From Fulvivirga ulvae (GTDB taxonomy: Bacteria > Bacteroidota > Bacteroidia > Cytophagales > Cyclobacteriaceae), in contig NZ_CP089981.1 in assembly GCF_021389975.1 (NCBI RefSeq), positions 5,729,501 through 5,793,500 on the forward strand: a stretch of DNA of 64,000 nucleotides. The letters run 5' to 3'. Each line of letters starts with the position of its first letter. The stretch's first letter is position 1. The position numbers and the translations under genes were made by a program. Under the pieces are notes generated by a model. The model was not told the origin of the DNA. It did no database searches and saw only the letters and a list, made by a program, of their open reading frames with translations. Shown piece after piece: positions 8,037 through 16,471 of this stretch.

Positions 8037-8348
8037 TTACAGGTTCATAAACCTTGGCGAACCTGTAAACTGCTTAATTTTTTGGGCGTGTGCCACTTCT
8101 CTTTTATGCTCGGCTGACCGTTCTGTATCCTTTTCCCCTACGGTAAACGATATCTTTGCATTGACTCCATATGACACTATTTTGCCGTTCTCAACATTCG
8201 CATTCATGTTGCTGATATTGATAGACCTTATGTTATCAACGCTTTTTGAAGCTTCATCAAGCGCTTTTTGAGTGGCATCAGAAAAACCCTTCTCTGATCC
8301 GGCTATTACTTCTGTTACCCATAACTTCAATTGTTTTTGGTTAGACAT
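8037..8348 (-). CDS. dodecin-like flavin-binding protein
   Basis: 103 residues. Residues 8-72 match the dodecin fold: WVTEVIAGSEKGFSDATQKALDEASKSVDNIRSINI, then a beta-strand with VENGKIVSYGVNAKISFTV. Dodecins are about 70-residue proteins that assemble into hollow dodecamers storing riboflavin or FMN. I do not see the Trp that stacks on the flavin in well-studied members (NIRSINI here), and there is a 30-residue charged C-terminal extension, so cofactor binding is uncertain. Convergent with the PRC-barrel gene. Confidence 0.75.
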   Translation of the reverse strand: MSNQKQLKLWVTEVIAGSEKGFSDATQKALDEASKSVDNIRSINISNMNANVENGKIVSYGVNAKISFTVGEKDTERSAEHKREVAHAQKIKQFTGSPRFMNL

Positions 8349-8752
8349 TATTTTACTTTACTCAAGTAAAAAATTCATGCCAGACGATCGATTTTAGAAG
8401 GTTTTGAACTTTTAGTAATATGCTATGTACTCTATTGTAAGACTGCGTAGATATATGTGCCCGCCGGAATTTATTATACTCTGAAGCAGGCTACGAGGTT
8501 GAAGCTACACTTACACGTAATTGTCTCACATGTTGAGGTTATATCATAGACAATAAATCATTCAAACGATTGCGGTATCGTTTGAAATTTTCCACATTTT
8601 TAACTGTCTATTTCCACATTTTTTCAAAAAAATGAGTTTAAACATCTTATATAACTATCTATAAATAAGTTAGTTAATCAAGCACCCCCTTTTTGGCATC
8701 ATTTTATACTTTAAATAGTGTACTCAACTACCATTAAAATGATGATCCTGCC
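8349..8752. other. 404-base intergenic region with inverted and direct repeats
   Basis: Between the divergent dodecin-like and DUF2267 genes. It has no coding content, but contains a perfect 10-bp inverted repeat and two copies of a 13-mer described at 8561-8623. Confidence 0.6.
8561..8623. promoter_or_regulatory. inverted repeat plus 22-bp-spaced direct repeat
   Basis: TTCAAACGAT (8561-8570) and ATCGTTTGAA (8577-8586) are a perfect inverted repeat with loop TGCGGT. Immediately downstream, TTTCCACATTTTT occurs at 8589-8601 and 8611-8623, exactly 22 bp apart (two helical turns). The arrangement suggests protein-binding sites controlling the divergent pair, or a small structured RNA with a U-rich end. 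Confidence 0.4.
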
Positions 8753-9193
8753 ATGGAGATAGATTACAATAAGTTAGTGAAGAATGATTGTGGCTGTCTG
8801 GAAGAGATAAAGGAGGCATTAGGGATTCCTTGCAATTTCAAGGCGGGAAAAGTTATAGGGCGCGTGCTTCACACCCTTCGCAGCAGCCTTACTTATTCGG
8901 AATCAGCCGACCTTATACAATTACTGCCTGACCCGGTAAAGATCATCTATGTTTCTGACTGGAGATTGAAGACGCCCAGAATTGAACTCAGGCATCTGGA
9001 TGATTTCGTCAGGGAGGTTATGCGCAACGACAAAATGCATGCAGAACAGGTGTTAAGCAATGAAGTAACGGCTTTGAAGGCCGTCATTACAACTGTAAGG
9101 ATCATCAATAAGTATATTGGCATATTATCTTATAATTTTTTCAAATACCCACTTAAACAAGAGCTGGAAGAAGCAATGTTTGAAGCGGCATAA
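8753..9193 (+). CDS. DUF2267-like protein
   Basis: 146 residues, soluble and helical. GKVIGRVLHTLRSSLTYSESADLIQLLPDPVKIIYVSDW matches the DUF2267 pattern of a helical repeat ending in a short LP-containing turn. Members are often found in stress-gene clusters but their biochemical role is not known to me. Eleven bases separate it from the DUF2188 gene, so the two are probably cotranscribed. Confidence 0.65.
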   Translation: MEIDYNKLVKNDCGCLEEIKEALGIPCNFKAGKVIGRVLHTLRSSLTYSESADLIQLLPDPVKIIYVSDWRLKTPRIELRHLDDFVREVMRNDKMHAEQVLSNEVTALKAVITTVRIINKYIGILSYNFFKYPLKQELEEAMFEAA

Positions 9194-9203
9194 ATTTTTA
9201 ACT

Positions 9204-9458
9204 ATGGACACACTGGAACATTCTTATTATGTAAGAAAGCACTCTGATGAATGGAGGGTAACTGTAAATAACCCGCTACATGGCAACGGTATTGCCGGTA
9301 CATCAAAAGAAGATGCCATAAATAAAGCTATTGCATTGGCAAAAACACATCTTCCGGCTCAAATACTCATCTATTCCGAGCATGGTGAGCTGGTGGAAAA
9401 AAGAATTTTTCCAAGATTCTCAGATCCTATCAGCTTTGAAACCTGGTCTACTGTGTAA
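9204..9458 (+). CDS. DUF2188-like protein
   Basis: 84 residues from the ATG at 9204; an upstream in-frame ATG at 9117 lies within the preceding gene and adds no conserved sequence. The pattern YYVRKHSDEWRVTVNN, GTSKEDAINKAIALAKTHLPAQILIYSEHGELVEKRIF is that of DUF2188 (a small beta-alpha protein whose members carry a W.V ... A..A..LA ... I...G.I motif). Function unknown; it follows the DUF2267 gene closely. Confidence 0.7.
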   Translation: MDTLEHSYYVRKHSDEWRVTVNNPLHGNGIAGTSKEDAINKAIALAKTHLPAQILIYSEHGELVEKRIFPRFSDPISFETWSTV

Positions 9459-9690
9459 AACAAAAACAGGAAACCCGGCATACACAACATACTCAGTGCC
9501 ATTTCTGGCCTGTGTACTTGTTTAAAACCGCGACAGATTAGAATTACTTTAATTTCTCTATAACTTTAAGTAAGTTTTGTTGTTGCTTAATTAGTGTTAT
9601 AGTGAGTGATTCAAATTAATCCTCAGGTTAGACCCATCCGGTAGTTCGGTTTATTTAGTAGTGATAGGAAACTAAGGAATAGTATAGTAG

Positions 9691-10056
9691 ATGATGAAGA
9701 AAAAGGTTTTGCTCTGCGACAACGATCCTGATATAATTGAGATCGTTTCTTTAATATTAGCAGGGAAAGGATTTCAGGTATATGTTTGTACCACATGTGA
9801 AGAAGTACCCGAGAAAATAGAGAACCATCAGCCGGACCTGATAATAATGGACTTATGGATACCGGAGATGGGTGGCGAGGAAACAACCGTTATGCTGAAA
9901 AAATCTCCTAAATATCAAAACATACCCGTAATCATACTCTCAGCCAATAACGAAATTGAAATGATTTCCAAGAGAAGCGGGGCTGATGGTTTTATCGCAA
10001 AACCGTTTGAAATCAAAGAGCTTGTAAGTAAGATCAATGCCCATATAGCAGCGTAG
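9691..10056 (+). CDS. single-domain response regulator (receiver)
   Basis: 121 residues, a stand-alone CheY-type receiver. The acidic pocket is CDNDPD (residues 9-14), the phosphoacceptor Asp lies in IIMDLWIPEMGG (about residue 53), the switch Ser in ILSANNE and the conserved Lys in IAKPFE. No output domain is fused, so it probably relays phosphate or acts through protein contacts. No kinase gene is adjacent; the nearest is the PAS kinase at 11534. Confidence 0.92.
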   Translation: MMKKKVLLCDNDPDIIEIVSLILAGKGFQVYVCTTCEEVPEKIENHQPDLIIMDLWIPEMGGEETTVMLKKSPKYQNIPVIILSANNEIEMISKRSGADGFIAKPFEIKELVSKINAHIAA

Positions 10057-10139
10057 ATGATATTTTTCAACGCTCTTTGCATATATTTCCCCATAAACGA
10101 ACTCCTGCGAATTGATTATCAATAAGTTATAAAATGGCA

Positions 10140-10147
10140 TAGTTTTG
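10140..10147 (+). promoter_or_regulatory. candidate -7 box for the ferritin-like gene
   Basis: TAGTTTTG matches TAnnTTTG and would start a transcript with a leader of about 43 bases. The nearest upstream TTG (10112) is 25 bases away, longer than usual for the -33 element. Confidence 0.4.
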
Positions 10148-10195
10148 CTAATACCATAGTCAAAAGATTTAAAACTAAAAAAAATATTAAAGACT

Positions 10196-10696
10196 ATGGC
10201 TAATAAACTAAATAACCTCGAAGACCTGTTTAAGCATGAATTAAAAGATCTGTACAGTGCTGAGACTCAAATTTTAGATGCACTACCTAAAATGGTAGAA
10301 AAAGCGTCGAACCCTGATCTTAAGAAGGCTTTTGAGCATCACCTTGAAGAAACCAAAAATCAAAAGCAAAGGCTGGAAGAAGTGTGTAAAAAGCTGGAAA
10401 TGGATCCAAAGGGAGAGACCTGTAAGGCTATGCAGGGGATCATCAAAGAAGCCCAGGATATGCTTAAGGAAGACGCTGACCCTGAGGTGATGGATGCTGC
10501 ACTCATTGCAGAAGCACAACGTGTAGAGCATTATGAAATAGCTGGGTACGGAACAGTATGCACTTTTGCAGAACGCCTTGGATACACTGACATTAAAAAT
10601 AAGCTGGCAGAAACTCTTGATGAAGAGAAAAATGCTGACCAAAAGCTAAGCACGGTCTCAAAAAATGTGAACGCCAAAGCTGAAGCATCTCACTAG
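10196..10696 (+). CDS. YciE/YciF-type ferritin-like protein (DUF892)
   Basis: 166 residues, all-helical four-helix-bundle type. The opening LEDLFKHELKDLYSAETQILDALPKM is characteristic of DUF892 (YciE/YciF), and carboxylates typical of di-iron ferritin-like proteins recur in HHLEETKNQ, EAQRVEHYEIAGYG and TLDEEKNAD. Such proteins are commonly induced by osmotic or oxidative stress. A strong terminator follows, so the gene ends its transcript. Confidence 0.9.
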   Translation: MANKLNNLEDLFKHELKDLYSAETQILDALPKMVEKASNPDLKKAFEHHLEETKNQKQRLEEVCKKLEMDPKGETCKAMQGIIKEAQDMLKEDADPEVMDAALIAEAQRVEHYEIAGYGTVCTFAERLGYTDIKNKLAETLDEEKNADQKLSTVSKNVNAKAEASH

Positions 10697-10718
10697 TGTA
10701 TTGGTTCAGGTAATCCTC

Positions 10719-10760
10719 GACAGGCTATATCCGACTAGGGTATAGCCTGTCTGCTTTTTT
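10719..10760 (+). terminator. Rho-independent terminator
   Basis: An 11-bp stem, GACAGGCTATA (10719-10729) with TATAGCCTGTC (10741-10751), is followed by TGCTTTTTT. It lies 22 bases after the ferritin-like gene. Confidence 0.9.
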
Positions 10761-10921
10761 AAGATGTTTCAAAGCTTACAATCTGAAGGTTTACCCCTGA
10801 AACCCGTAACCTGTGCCAACAGGTGTCGCAAACACAGATTCAAAAATGTTGGTGTCTCCTTTATAAATTTGCTTAATACCCGTTATTTGGCCCTGCCTTC
10901 TTCCCTTCCCCATTCACTGAG

Positions 10922-11335
10922 TCAGGGTCTGCTGCCAAATATCAGCTTCGAAAGCTTTAGCATAAACGGCCGGTGTGTAGTGACAAAGTGATAACCATAA
11001 TCACTGATTGCTCTGAAAAAACCGCTACGGGTATACCACCTGTGAAAAAAGCTCACAGGTCTGCGTTTATAATACCTCATACTTCTGTAGGCGGCATCAG
11101 GACCATTATAAACCCTGCCGTCAGGCTCTATTAACCTTACGGCCCCTTCAAAATAACTTTCTGGAATATCAGGAAACCTGCCCGCCTGTCGTTGGAAAGT
11201 AACATATTCAATAGCCCCTCCGGTATGTTTTTTCCAGACAGTAATCCAGTATTGGCAAAATCCACATTTGCCGTCCCATACCATTACAGGTTTTTTAGCT
11301 GGCGGATATAAGGTTCTTTTCAATTTCTTAAACAT
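10922..11335 (-). CDS. DCC1-like thiol-disulfide oxidoreductase (DUF393)
   Basis: 137 residues. MVWDGKCGFCQYW holds the D-x-x-C-x-x-C motif of the DUF393 (DCC1-like) family near the N-terminus, followed by AIEYVTFQRQAGRFPDIP and a C-terminal part with GPDAAYRSMRYY. These thioredoxin-fold proteins are inferred to be thiol oxidoreductases; their partners are mostly unknown. The gene is monocistronic and divergent from the PAS kinase. Confidence 0.85.
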   Translation of the reverse strand: MFKKLKRTLYPPAKKPVMVWDGKCGFCQYWITVWKKHTGGAIEYVTFQRQAGRFPDIPESYFEGAVRLIEPDGRVYNGPDAAYRSMRYYKRRPVSFFHRWYTRSGFFRAISDYGYHFVTTHRPFMLKLSKLIFGSRP

Positions 11336-11533
11336 TCCCGGCTATATTTCTTTTAATACTATTAAACCAAATAAGAGGCCACGATTTTAAATGAGCGACA
11401 GTACCGCAGGTAAAGAGTACCAGTGCTTTATAAACATTTTGGGGTTCTGACTGTTGCTGTGAAATGAAAGTTTAAATGTTTAAAATTTGTAAGGCTCAAA
11501 TCCGCTTATGAAGCTGTCAACCTCAATATTGCC

Positions 11534-13120
11534 ATGTCATATCCTGAAGTAGACATAAAGTACAGACAGATATTCAACCATCTTCCTGGTAGATATTTAA
11601 TATTGAACCCTGATTTAACTATTGTAGCAGCCAGCGACAGTTACCTTTCTGCCACGCTCACCAAAAGGTCGGAAATTATCAACAAATACATTTTTGATAT
11701 ATTTCCCGATAACCCTGCCGTACCGGAAGCCAGAGCCACAGAAAAACTGAATGAATCCCTTAGCCAGGTATTGCGTACCGGAAAAACTCATATTATGGAC
11801 ATCCAGCATTACGACATCCCCAAAAGAACGTCGGAGTGCACCGAATTTGAGACACGCTACTGGTGCCCTTCCAACATTCCCGTGCTGGATAATACCGGGG
11901 ATGTTGAATATATTATACATAGTGTGGAAGATATAACTGAGGAAGTGCTAAGCCGGCAGGAGATCGTACGGAAAAACGATCATATCATGGTCATAAGCAG
12001 AAAACAAACAGAAACATCGGAGGCTCTGGGGACCATTGATAAACGCCTCAGGCTAATTACTGATATCATACCGGCAATGGTGTCTTATGTTGATAACGAG
12101 CACCGATACAGGTTTGTCAATGAAGCTTATGTAAAGAACTTCCATACATCAAGAAAAGAAATTGTGGGAAAGAAAGTTGAAGATTTTCTGGCGCCTTATT
12201 TATCTAAAGATATTTCCAAAAATATTGAGGCCGTACTACAGGGGAAAGTACAGAGTTTTGAAATAAAAATACAGCCAAAAAAAGATGTACAACAGCATCT
12301 GGAGGTCATCTATCTGCCTGACATTAATGATCAGGGTGAAATTATGGGGTTTGTTTCGATGATCATGGATGTCACGGATAAGGTGAAATACTACGATGAA
12401 CTCACTAAACTCGCTGAGGAGAAAGAGCGGCTTATCCTCCAAAAAGACGAATTCATAGAAATGGCCAGCCACGAACTCAAAACTCCATTGACTACGATCA
12501 AAGCTTATATTGAGCTTATGCTGCTGGATATAGAAGATCTCGACCATACTACCCTAAGAAACTATCTGGGCAAAGCCAATAGTTACATTAATCAACTCCA
12601 CCGCCTCATAACGGGACTCTTTGATGTGAGCACCACAAATACCGGCAGGCTGCCATATAATTTTAGTTATTTTAATCTTAAAGAGGTGCTGGAGATTTGC
12701 AGCAATAATGCCAGAAACATATCCAAAAAACACCAGATCGAATGTCATTATAACATGAAGGGTAAAATGTATGGCGACAAAGAAAGGCTGGAGCAGGTTC
12801 TGGACAGTCTGCTTAACAATGCAGTGAAATACTCACCTGACAATAATGATATACTTCTCAAAGCCGAAAAAGAAAACGATGAGGTGTTGATTACTGTTAA
12901 AGACAAGGGAATAGGTATTCCCGGAGAGGAACTCGATAATATTTTCAAGCGCTTCAGTCGTGCCCATGCACTGAGCTATCACAACTCCGGGCTTGGCCTC
13001 GGTCTCTACCTCTCCAGGGAAATTGTGGAGCGCCACCGGGGTAAAATATGGGCTGAAAGTGAAATAGGAAAAGGCTCTACTTTCTATGTAAAACTGCCCT
13101 CGAAGCCTGTTATAAGGTAA
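11534..13120 (+). CDS. PAS-domain sensor histidine kinase
   Basis: 528 residues, no transmembrane segment, so a cytoplasmic sensor. PAS 1 spans about 8-135 (YRQIFNHLPGRYLILNPDL ... VEDITEEV), PAS 2 about 168-290 (LITDIIPAMVSYVDNEHRYRF ... MDVTDKV). A short coiled coil leads to HisKA with the phosphoacceptor His in EMASHELKTPLTT (about 310). The ATPase domain has the N box NNAVKYSPDNN, G1 DKGIGIPGEEL and G2 SGLGLGLYLSREIVERH. All catalytic motifs are intact. It ends one base from the convergent mlaD stop. Confidence 0.93.
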   Translation: MSYPEVDIKYRQIFNHLPGRYLILNPDLTIVAASDSYLSATLTKRSEIINKYIFDIFPDNPAVPEARATEKLNESLSQVLRTGKTHIMDIQHYDIPKRTSECTEFETRYWCPSNIPVLDNTGDVEYIIHSVEDITEEVLSRQEIVRKNDHIMVISRKQTETSEALGTIDKRLRLITDIIPAMVSYVDNEHRYRFVNEAYVKNFHTSRKEIVGKKVEDFLAPYLSKDISKNIEAVLQGKVQSFEIKIQPKKDVQQHLEVIYLPDINDQGEIMGFVSMIMDVTDKVKYYDELTKLAEEKERLILQKDEFIEMASHELKTPLTTIKAYIELMLLDIEDLDHTTLRNYLGKANSYINQLHRLITGLFDVSTTNTGRLPYNFSYFNLKEVLEICSNNARNISKKHQIECHYNMKGKMYGDKERLEQVLDSLLNNAVKYSPDNNDILLKAEKENDEVLITVKDKGIGIPGEELDNIFKRFSRAHALSYHNSGLGLGLYLSREIVERHRGKIWAESEIGKGSTFYVKLPSKPVIR

Positions 13121-13121
13121 A

Positions 13122-14099
13122 CTATCGCTCTGTCTTATCTTTTCCCTCTTTTTTGTTCCTGGAAAACAGATTCAAAAGCCAGCTATTGTTTAAGGTATTC
13201 ATCACCTCATCCAGGTCTTCAGTCCCTGTTTTCACGTTGTACATGGTCTCCTGGAGATTCCTGGCGGTAATACTGTCATTGAGCAATTTGTCAAGTAAGC
13301 CTTCGTTATCATTCAGCCGGTGCATAAACCTCTTCAGGTCACGGCTGGCATCAGCCAGGTTCTTCCCTGCATACCTTACCGAATCAAGTGTCGTTTCAAC
13401 AGACTTGCCAAGTTCTTCATCATGTATAGCCCTGGCCAGTAAGCCGTCTCCGCTGTTCAGTCTCATCGCTGCCAGCTCAATCTGATCGGTAATTTGGGCA
13501 GCATTTACACTGGTCTTTTCTATTGACCCAACTATGTGAGATACCCTGCCCGCCAGCACGGAATCAGAAACTACCTTTCCTAATAATCCTTCCGCATTCT
13601 TTATCTGCCGGCTTATTTCATTGAGATTACCTGTTAGTTCGCGGGCATTGTCGGAAGTCCTTTTGAATGAGGCTATAACGTCATCTATACTTACCGGCTC
13701 TTTGGTTTTGAGAACATCGCCGTCTTTCAAAACGGGGGCCTGAGCCGACCCTGCCGAGATACTTACTATTTTGTTGCCCATAAGCCCATCCGAATCAATG
13801 GTGGCAAATGCATCCTGCTTAATGAAACGACTTGCATTTTCATTGATCAGGAGGGTGACCCTCGCAGTAGAGTCGGTAGCTATTTCAATTCCCTTAACCG
13901 TACCCACCTTGATTCCCGAAAACCTCACATTATTGCCGGACTGTAGCCCTCCTACATTTTTGAATAAAGCCGTTACCTTTACCTTGCTGCCAAAAAGCTG
14001 CTGCTGACTACCTATATAATAGATCAGCCCTATAAACAGTACCAGACCGAGAACAATAAATATACCCAGCGTTATATCTTTTTTAATTTTACTACTCAT
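13122..14099 (-). CDS. mlaD: MCE/MlaD-family lipid transport substrate-binding protein
   Basis: 325 residues. One N-terminal helix (ITLGIFIVLGLVLFIGLIYYIG) anchors the protein in the inner membrane. Residues 38-130 are an MCE domain (VKVTALFKNVGGLQSGNNVRFSGIKVGTVKGI ... IDSDGLMGNKIVSI). The C-terminal 190 residues are helical with repeated DNARELTGNL, NEGLLDKL-like segments. It is the third gene of mlaEFD and should form the periplasmic hexameric ring that hands phospholipids to or from the MlaEF transporter. Confidence 0.92.
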   Translation of the reverse strand: MSSKIKKDITLGIFIVLGLVLFIGLIYYIGSQQQLFGSKVKVTALFKNVGGLQSGNNVRFSGIKVGTVKGIEIATDSTARVTLLINENASRFIKQDAFATIDSDGLMGNKIVSISAGSAQAPVLKDGDVLKTKEPVSIDDVIASFKRTSDNARELTGNLNEISRQIKNAEGLLGKVVSDSVLAGRVSHIVGSIEKTSVNAAQITDQIELAAMRLNSGDGLLARAIHDEELGKSVETTLDSVRYAGKNLADASRDLKRFMHRLNDNEGLLDKLLNDSITARNLQETMYNVKTGTEDLDEVMNTLNNSWLLNLFSRNKKEGKDKTER

Positions 14100-14123
14100 C
14101 AGTTTTGTTGATTAAAGCCCATA

Positions 14124-14867
14124 TTATTCAAAAAAGTCGTGTAACCACTCATCGTCTGTTCTTTTTAACTCATCAAATGTACCCTCATATTGAAACACAC
14201 CGTCTCTGATCACTTTCATGCGGTTGGAGGTAATCCTCGCGCACGACATGTCATGCGTTATAATGATTGACGAAGTGCGGTAGGTTTCCTGCATTTCTAC
14301 AATCAGTTCACTGATCTCTTTGGATGTAGCGGGGTCAAGGCCGGTGGTCGGCTCATCATAAAGTACGATATCTGGCTGCAGGATCAACGTTCTGGCCAGG
14401 GCAATTCGCTTTTTCATTCCTCCTGAAAGCTCTGAGGGCATCTTATGGATGGCTTTCTCCAGCCCCACATTTTTTAAGGCCTGCTGTATCCTGTCCCGGA
14501 TCTCACTGGCAGAAGGCTTATCTGGCATTCTTCTTAACGGAAACCGAAGGTTTTCCTCAACAGTCATTGAATCATAGAGAGCGCCCCCCTGAAACAAGAA
14601 GCCTACTTTTCTCCTTAAGGCATTCAGCTCATCTTCTTCAGTCAGGCGCTGTACATTCTTTTGCAATACTTCCAGCTTACCTTCGTCGGGTTCTATCAGC
14701 TTTACAATACATTTGATAAACACAGACTTACCCGTTCCGCTTTTGCCAAGCACTACTATATTCTCACCTTTACGAAGTTCCAGGTCAAGTCCTTTCAGCA
14801 CCTGATTATCACCAAATGATTTATGTAGATTCTTCACATCAATCACTATTTCCTCTTGTTTATTCAT
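14124..14867 (-). CDS. mlaF: ABC transporter ATPase, MlaF type
   Basis: 247 residues. Walker A GKSGTGKSVF, signature LSGGMKKRIALAR, Walker B IVLYDEPTTGLDP and the switch His in IIITHDMSCA are intact. The M-K-K after the signature is typical of the MlaF/Mkl subfamily that powers MCE lipid transport. Its ATG overlaps the mlaE stop by one base (TGATG), and mlaD follows after 24 bases. Confidence 0.95.
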   Translation of the reverse strand: MNKQEEIVIDVKNLHKSFGDNQVLKGLDLELRKGENIVVLGKSGTGKSVFIKCIVKLIEPDEGKLEVLQKNVQRLTEEDELNALRRKVGFLFQGGALYDSMTVEENLRFPLRRMPDKPSASEIRDRIQQALKNVGLEKAIHKMPSELSGGMKKRIALARTLILQPDIVLYDEPTTGLDPATSKEISELIVEMQETYRTSSIIITHDMSCARITSNRMKVIRDGVFQYEGTFDELKRTDDEWLHDFFE

Positions 14868-15643
14868 CAGATAAAAAGCTGAGTTAACTGAACAGCAATA
14901 AGGTCTATGACAAAAATGAATAATGACGAAATCACAACTGCTGAATTAGCGGCCCTGCCCACTCCCGTTGTACCTTTATCGGCTGTGGTCCCTTTGTAGC
15001 ACCCTATTATTCCGATGGCAAACCCGAAGAAAAAGCTTTTAATGGTCGGAGGGATCACATCCGTGTAAACCAGTATATCCAGCGATTGCTTATAAAAAAG
15101 CGTAGGGCTTACATCTCCTTCAATATTAACACCTACATATGAGCCCATAAGCGCAATGGTGTCGGCATAAATGACTAAAACAGGAATGGTAATGGTTGTC
15201 GCTATCACACGGGTCACCACCAGGTAGTTAAAAGCATTAGCTCCTGACACCGTCATCGCGTCTATTTGCTCAGACACCTTCATAGAGCCCAGCTCCGCTC
15301 CTATGCCGGAGCCTACCTTACCTGCACAGATCAGCGCCGTTAACACGGGACCTATCTCTCTGATAATAGATATAGAAACCATGGCCGGCAGCCATGACTC
15401 AGCACCAAACTGCTCCATAGTGGGTTTGGTTTGCAAAGTCATAACCAGACCAATGATGAAGCCTGTTATGCTGACTAAAAACAAGGAGTTGTATCCCAGT
15501 TGATACGCCTGGTTCAGCACTTCCCGCCACTCCAGTGGTGGCTTTAGTAGTTGTTTAAAAAAACGTCTGGTAAAACGACCTATCCCTGCAACGTTGAGAA
15601 AGAAATCCTGAAACGAGCCGGGTAATGATTCTGCAAATTTCAT
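14867..15643 (-). CDS. mlaE: MlaE-type ABC transporter permease
   Basis: 258 residues with about five to six membrane helices. Family landmarks are IGLVMTLQTKPTMEQFGAESWLPAMVSISIIREIGPVLTALICAGKVGSGIGAELGSMKVSEQIDAM, with the EQIDAM motif contacting MlaF. Together with MlaF and MlaD it should move phospholipids between the membranes and keep outer-membrane lipid asymmetry. It begins the mlaEFD transcript, or follows sodC 30 bases downstream of it. Confidence 0.95.
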   Translation of the reverse strand: MKFAESLPGSFQDFFLNVAGIGRFTRRFFKQLLKPPLEWREVLNQAYQLGYNSLFLVSITGFIIGLVMTLQTKPTMEQFGAESWLPAMVSISIIREIGPVLTALICAGKVGSGIGAELGSMKVSEQIDAMTVSGANAFNYLVVTRVIATTITIPVLVIYADTIALMGSYVGVNIEGDVSPTLFYKQSLDILVYTDVIPPTIKSFFFGFAIGIIGCYKGTTADKGTTGVGRAANSAVVISSLFIFVIDLIAVQLTQLFI

Positions 15644-15673
15644 TGAGTATCCGGATGTCCGGCTTTGTACTTA

Positions 15674-16288
15674 TTACTGGTTTTTAATTACGCCACAGCC
15701 TATCCTGTCACCGGCAGCACCTGAGGGTTGAGAAGTAAAATCATCTGCTCCGGTATGTATGATCACCGCCTTATCAATAATACTGCAAAGACTGTCTCCA
15801 TCAATACACCAGCCTTCTATCGTCATAGACATTGAACCTTTGCCATCAGTGTCTACTTCCATATTTCCGATGTCTCCTTTATGAAACGGAGGGTTACCCC
15901 GCTTACCGTGTTTTTCATTGGTGGGATTCCAGTGTCCGCCGGCTGATTTTGCATCTTTAGCACTGCAATCACCCTTTTCATGAATATGTACCGCATGTGA
16001 TCCTGGTTTGGCATTTTCAACATTAAGCTCAAATTTTACCCGCTCATTTCCGGTATTGGTAAAGGTAGCCTTTCCTGTAAGGGTGCTGCCACTGGCGCTG
16101 TGTATGTCGGCAAAGGCCATTTCTTCAACATTTTCGGTATTCATATCTTCATCGGTAATGTCCTCTGCAGATTCATTAAGCTCTCCATTATCCTCCATTG
16201 TATCTCGTCGATCTTCCGAACCTGGCCCACAGCTAAAAAGCAATATAACCAGACCAAAAACAGGTAGATGATTCTTTAAAATTTTCAT
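15674..16288 (-). CDS. sodC: Cu/Zn superoxide dismutase lipoprotein
   Basis: 204 residues. A signal peptide with lipobox LLFSC (Cys about 20) is followed by an acidic linker of about 35 residues, then the SodC fold: copper ligands in HAVHIHEKGDC, GGHWNP and a late VIIHTGADDF, zinc-loop HKGDIGN, and the disulfide Cys near GCGVI. It dismutates superoxide in the periplasm or at the cell surface. The acidic linker between lipid anchor and enzyme is longer than usual. It lies directly upstream of mlaE on the same strand. Confidence 0.95.
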   Translation of the reverse strand: MKILKNHLPVFGLVILLFSCGPGSEDRRDTMEDNGELNESAEDITDEDMNTENVEEMAFADIHSASGSTLTGKATFTNTGNERVKFELNVENAKPGSHAVHIHEKGDCSAKDAKSAGGHWNPTNEKHGKRGNPPFHKGDIGNMEVDTDGKGSMSMTIEGWCIDGDSLCSIIDKAVIIHTGADDFTSQPSGAAGDRIGCGVIKNQ

Positions 16289-16471
16289 AAGTCAATTAGT
16301 TTGTGGTTAGATACTGAAATAGCCTAAAAATACATGCCAGAAAAGATTAAAAAGGCCATGCAGTAGCTAAAGGGCTCCCTTTAGGATTTATATGAAGCTT
16401 TTAATACGGCTGGCATTTACCGGCGAAGGACATTATATGCCTCATTGTGGAGTATTTTACACACAAAGCGA

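Noticed and set aside
10111..10125. ATTGATTATCAATAA also occurs near 6828, suggesting a shared operator.
   Set aside because: A 15-base match in AT-rich sequence of this length is expected by chance about once or twice.
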